From positions 1 through 47,357 of the forward strand of contig DYLZ01000004.1 in NCBI GenBank assembly GCA_020721775.1: a stretch of 47,357 bases of DNA, read 5' to 3'. The translations under genes and the position numbers were made by a program. This document shows, in pieces, positions 45,941-47,357 of the stretch (the first letter of the stretch is position 1; each line of letters begins with the position of its first letter). The notes under the pieces are model-generated. The model ran no database searches and was not told the origin of the DNA. It worked only from the letters and a program-made list of their open reading frames with translations. Source of the DNA: Sulfurovum sp. GTDB taxonomy: Bacteria > Campylobacterota > Campylobacteria > Campylobacterales > Sulfurovaceae.

Positions 45941-46522
45941 ATGAAAAAAATAACATTAGGATTTTTATTTTTAGCATTTCTCTTTTTTACAGGGTGTACA
46001 CAAACTGCACCAATAATTCCATCTGATGATGCGGCAAACAGTAAAGTAAGCCCTAGAAATATATCCGATAACCCATCTATTACAACAGACAATGGAGTAA
46101 ATATAAAAGAAGGCAATGTAACAGCTAATGATATAAGATCAAGAATGAGTCCAAGCGGCGGACTGCCGAATGATGGAACTTTTAACAACAGTTCAGAAGG
46201 TTTGCAGAGCGTCTATTTCGGCTTTGGAGATTATAGTATTGTAAATGATATGTATAAAGCAGTTGATAAGAATGTTCAGACCCTTAAAAATTATAACGGA
46301 AAGATAAAGATCGAAGGAAACTGTGATGAGTTTGGTACAGATGAGTTTAATTATGCGCTTGGGCTAAAAAGAGCCAAAGTAGTAAAAGACGCTCTTGTAG
46401 CAAAGGGAATTCCTGCCGGCATGTTTAGCATTATTTCATTGGGCGAAAGTACTCCTGTTTGCACAGATGCAACTGATGAGTGTTATGCAAAAAACAGAAG
46501 AGTGGATTTGAAAAAACAATAA
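45941..46522 (+). CDS. pal: Peptidoglycan-associated lipoprotein Pal
   Basis: The 193-residue outer-membrane lipoprotein has a signal peptide with lipobox FFTGC (Cys at about residue 19) and a C-terminal OmpA-like domain (about 85-193) with VYFGFGDYSI, KIKIEGNCDEFGTDEFNYALGLKRA and NRRVDL. It binds peptidoglycan and TolB. I chose ATG at 45941, eight bases after AAAGGA; an upstream in-frame start at 45857 would place 28 extra residues before the signal peptide and overlap tolB. C. jejuni Omp18 is the homologue. Its stop overlaps the cpoB start. Confidence 0.95.
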   Translation: MKKITLGFLFLAFLFFTGCTQTAPIIPSDDAANSKVSPRNISDNPSITTDNGVNIKEGNVTANDIRSRMSPSGGLPNDGTFNNSSEGLQSVYFGFGDYSIVNDMYKAVDKNVQTLKNYNGKIKIEGNCDEFGTDEFNYALGLKRAKVVKDALVAKGIPAGMFSIISLGESTPVCTDATDECYAKNRRVDLKKQ

Positions 46523-47232
46523 TGAGAAAAGTATTAATATTCCTATTTGCATATCTTTTTATGGTCAATTTTATTTATGCCGGCGAAGCAGAGCTGCAGC
46601 AAAAAATAAATGAACAAAATGAAAAAATAGACGGTCTAACAAGTGTTGTAGAAGGATTAAATGACAAGATCCAATCGCTAGAAGAGATAATAAGAAACAA
46701 AGATGCGCAAAGCGATGAAGCGGTAAAAAATGAAAAACTTATCAAAGATCTAGCAAAAATGATAGACGATCTGGACAATAAATGCGTCAAAAAAGATGAG
46801 CTTAAAGCTATGCTTGAAGCGCAAAAGAAACCGGCCGTTCAAAGCAAATCGGCTTCAAGCGTCTCAAGTGATAAAAATAAAATATTTGAAGATGCAAAAA
46901 CGCTTTTTAGAAACAAAGAGTATAAAAAGTCAAAAGAGTATTTTTGGGAACTTGATAAGCAAAACTATAAAACAGCGATCGCTAACTATTATCTCGGCGA
47001 GATAGCATACTATGAAAAAAACTATAAAGATGCCTTATATTACTACAAAAAAAGCGCAAAACTTGATAGCAATGCAAGCTATGTAGATACATTGCTGCTT
47101 CATAGCGGTATTGCCTTAGAAAACACCAAGGATTTTAAGCAGGCAAAAAAATTTTATGAACTTATCATAGATAAGTATCCGCAAAAACATAGTGCAAAAA
47201 TCGCAAAGCAACATTTGGATAATCTAAAGTAA
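46522..47232 (+). CDS. cpoB: Tol-Pal system protein CpoB/YbgF
   Basis: The 236-residue periplasmic protein has a signal peptide (MRKVLIFLFAYLFMVNFIYA, cleavage after about 20), an N-terminal coiled coil (about 22-95: QQKINEQNEKIDGLTSVVEGL onward) that trimerises, and a C-terminal TPR domain (about 120-236) with FEDAKTLFRNKEYKKSKEYFWEL and ANYYLGEIAYYEKNYKDALYYYKKS. It coordinates Tol with cell-wall synthesis at division. The ATG at 46522 overlaps the pal stop in TAATG; an earlier in-frame start at 46480 would precede the signal peptide. Confidence 0.93.
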   Translation: MRKVLIFLFAYLFMVNFIYAGEAELQQKINEQNEKIDGLTSVVEGLNDKIQSLEEIIRNKDAQSDEAVKNEKLIKDLAKMIDDLDNKCVKKDELKAMLEAQKKPAVQSKSASSVSSDKNKIFEDAKTLFRNKEYKKSKEYFWELDKQNYKTAIANYYLGEIAYYEKNYKDALYYYKKSAKLDSNASYVDTLLLHSGIALENTKDFKQAKKFYELIIDKYPQKHSAKIAKQHLDNLK

Positions 47233-47269
47233 TATTTGAACCCTCTGAACAAACCATTCAAGCCAAGAG

Positions 47270-47320
47270 TTTGCCACGACTAGAACCCCGAAGCTTTCGC
47301 CATTCGAGCTGCCTGGCAAA
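47270..47320. other. Inverted repeat in an unusually GC-rich tail after cpoB
   Basis: TTTGCCA (47270-47276) pairs with TGGCAAA (47314-47320). Between them CGAA-GCT-TTCG (47289-47299) forms a small inner hairpin. The segment 47240-47320 is clearly richer in GC than the genes beside it and contains no ORF I can support to the window edge. It could be a structured RNA, a dispersed repeat or the end of a neighbour gene. Confidence 0.3.
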
Positions 47321-47357
47321 ATTGTCTATCAGTATTTATTTAGAGGATTCATTTATT

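Overview
The window is an AT-rich chromosomal segment from a member of the Campylobacterota, most likely order Campylobacterales. The call rests on gene order rather than on one marker. The run rplU-rpmA-obg-proB-fmt-birA-parA-parB-atpF'-atpF-atpH-atpA-atpG-atpD-atpC-exbB/tolQ-exbD/tolR-tolA-tolB-pal-cpoB, the ileS-(tiny membrane gene)-gatA-guaB block, and nth-peb4-fba all match arrangements I recall from Campylobacter jejuni. Most genes are housekeeping, densely packed and often overlapping by 1-20 bases, with frequent GTG and TTG starts.

Layout: (1) 1-3790: two small Aer/CetB-type PAS sensors flank leuA and a fumarylacetoacetase-family gene; leuA is preceded by an unlisted 42-codon ORF and overlapping hairpins that could be an attenuator. 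(2) 3791-7608: a cobalamin-dependent methionine synthase (metH) broken by three single-base slips in A-runs, then a hairpin repeat and a GIY-YIG endonuclease fossil. (3) 7609-15222: pepD-like dipeptidase, ppk2, nth, a PEB4/SurA-like chaperone, a SurA-N-only protein, fba, a PLP enzyme and hisD. (4) 15245-16053: eight tRNA genes on the minus strand behind one consensus promoter, including a duplicated Val-Asp-Lys block in which one Lys copy has changed anticodon. (5) 16070-29352: pncC, ileS, a 43-residue membrane protein, gatA, guaB, an ArsC/Spx-like gene, sulfur amino-acid genes (metY, cysK, metX), yceI, xseB, a nitrilase-fold protein without its catalytic Lys and Cys, a short E1-like protein, a lipoprotein and ridA. 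(6) 29471-32704: ribosomal proteins L21 and L27, a RelE/RHH toxin-antitoxin insertion with a PIN-domain fossil, obg and proB. (7) 32878-47232: a D,D-carboxypeptidase, fmt, birA, parAB, seven F1/stator genes of ATP synthase, and a complete Tol-Pal operon.

Functional picture: homocysteine is made from homoserine through MetX and MetY, but the methylating enzyme beside them (MetH) is not an intact frame as given. ParAB, ATP synthase and Tol-Pal lie in one long co-directional run of about 14 kb. No phage, CRISPR array, insertion sequence or rRNA is visible. The accessory signals are small: the toxin-antitoxin pair, two gene fossils, a mobile-looking hairpin repeat and the tRNA duplication. Nothing here is clearly a new multi-gene system; the best leads are the tRNA-Lys(CTT) duplication, the leuA leader ORF, the apparently inactive nitrilase beside the short E1-like enzyme, and the conserved ileS-gatA microprotein.
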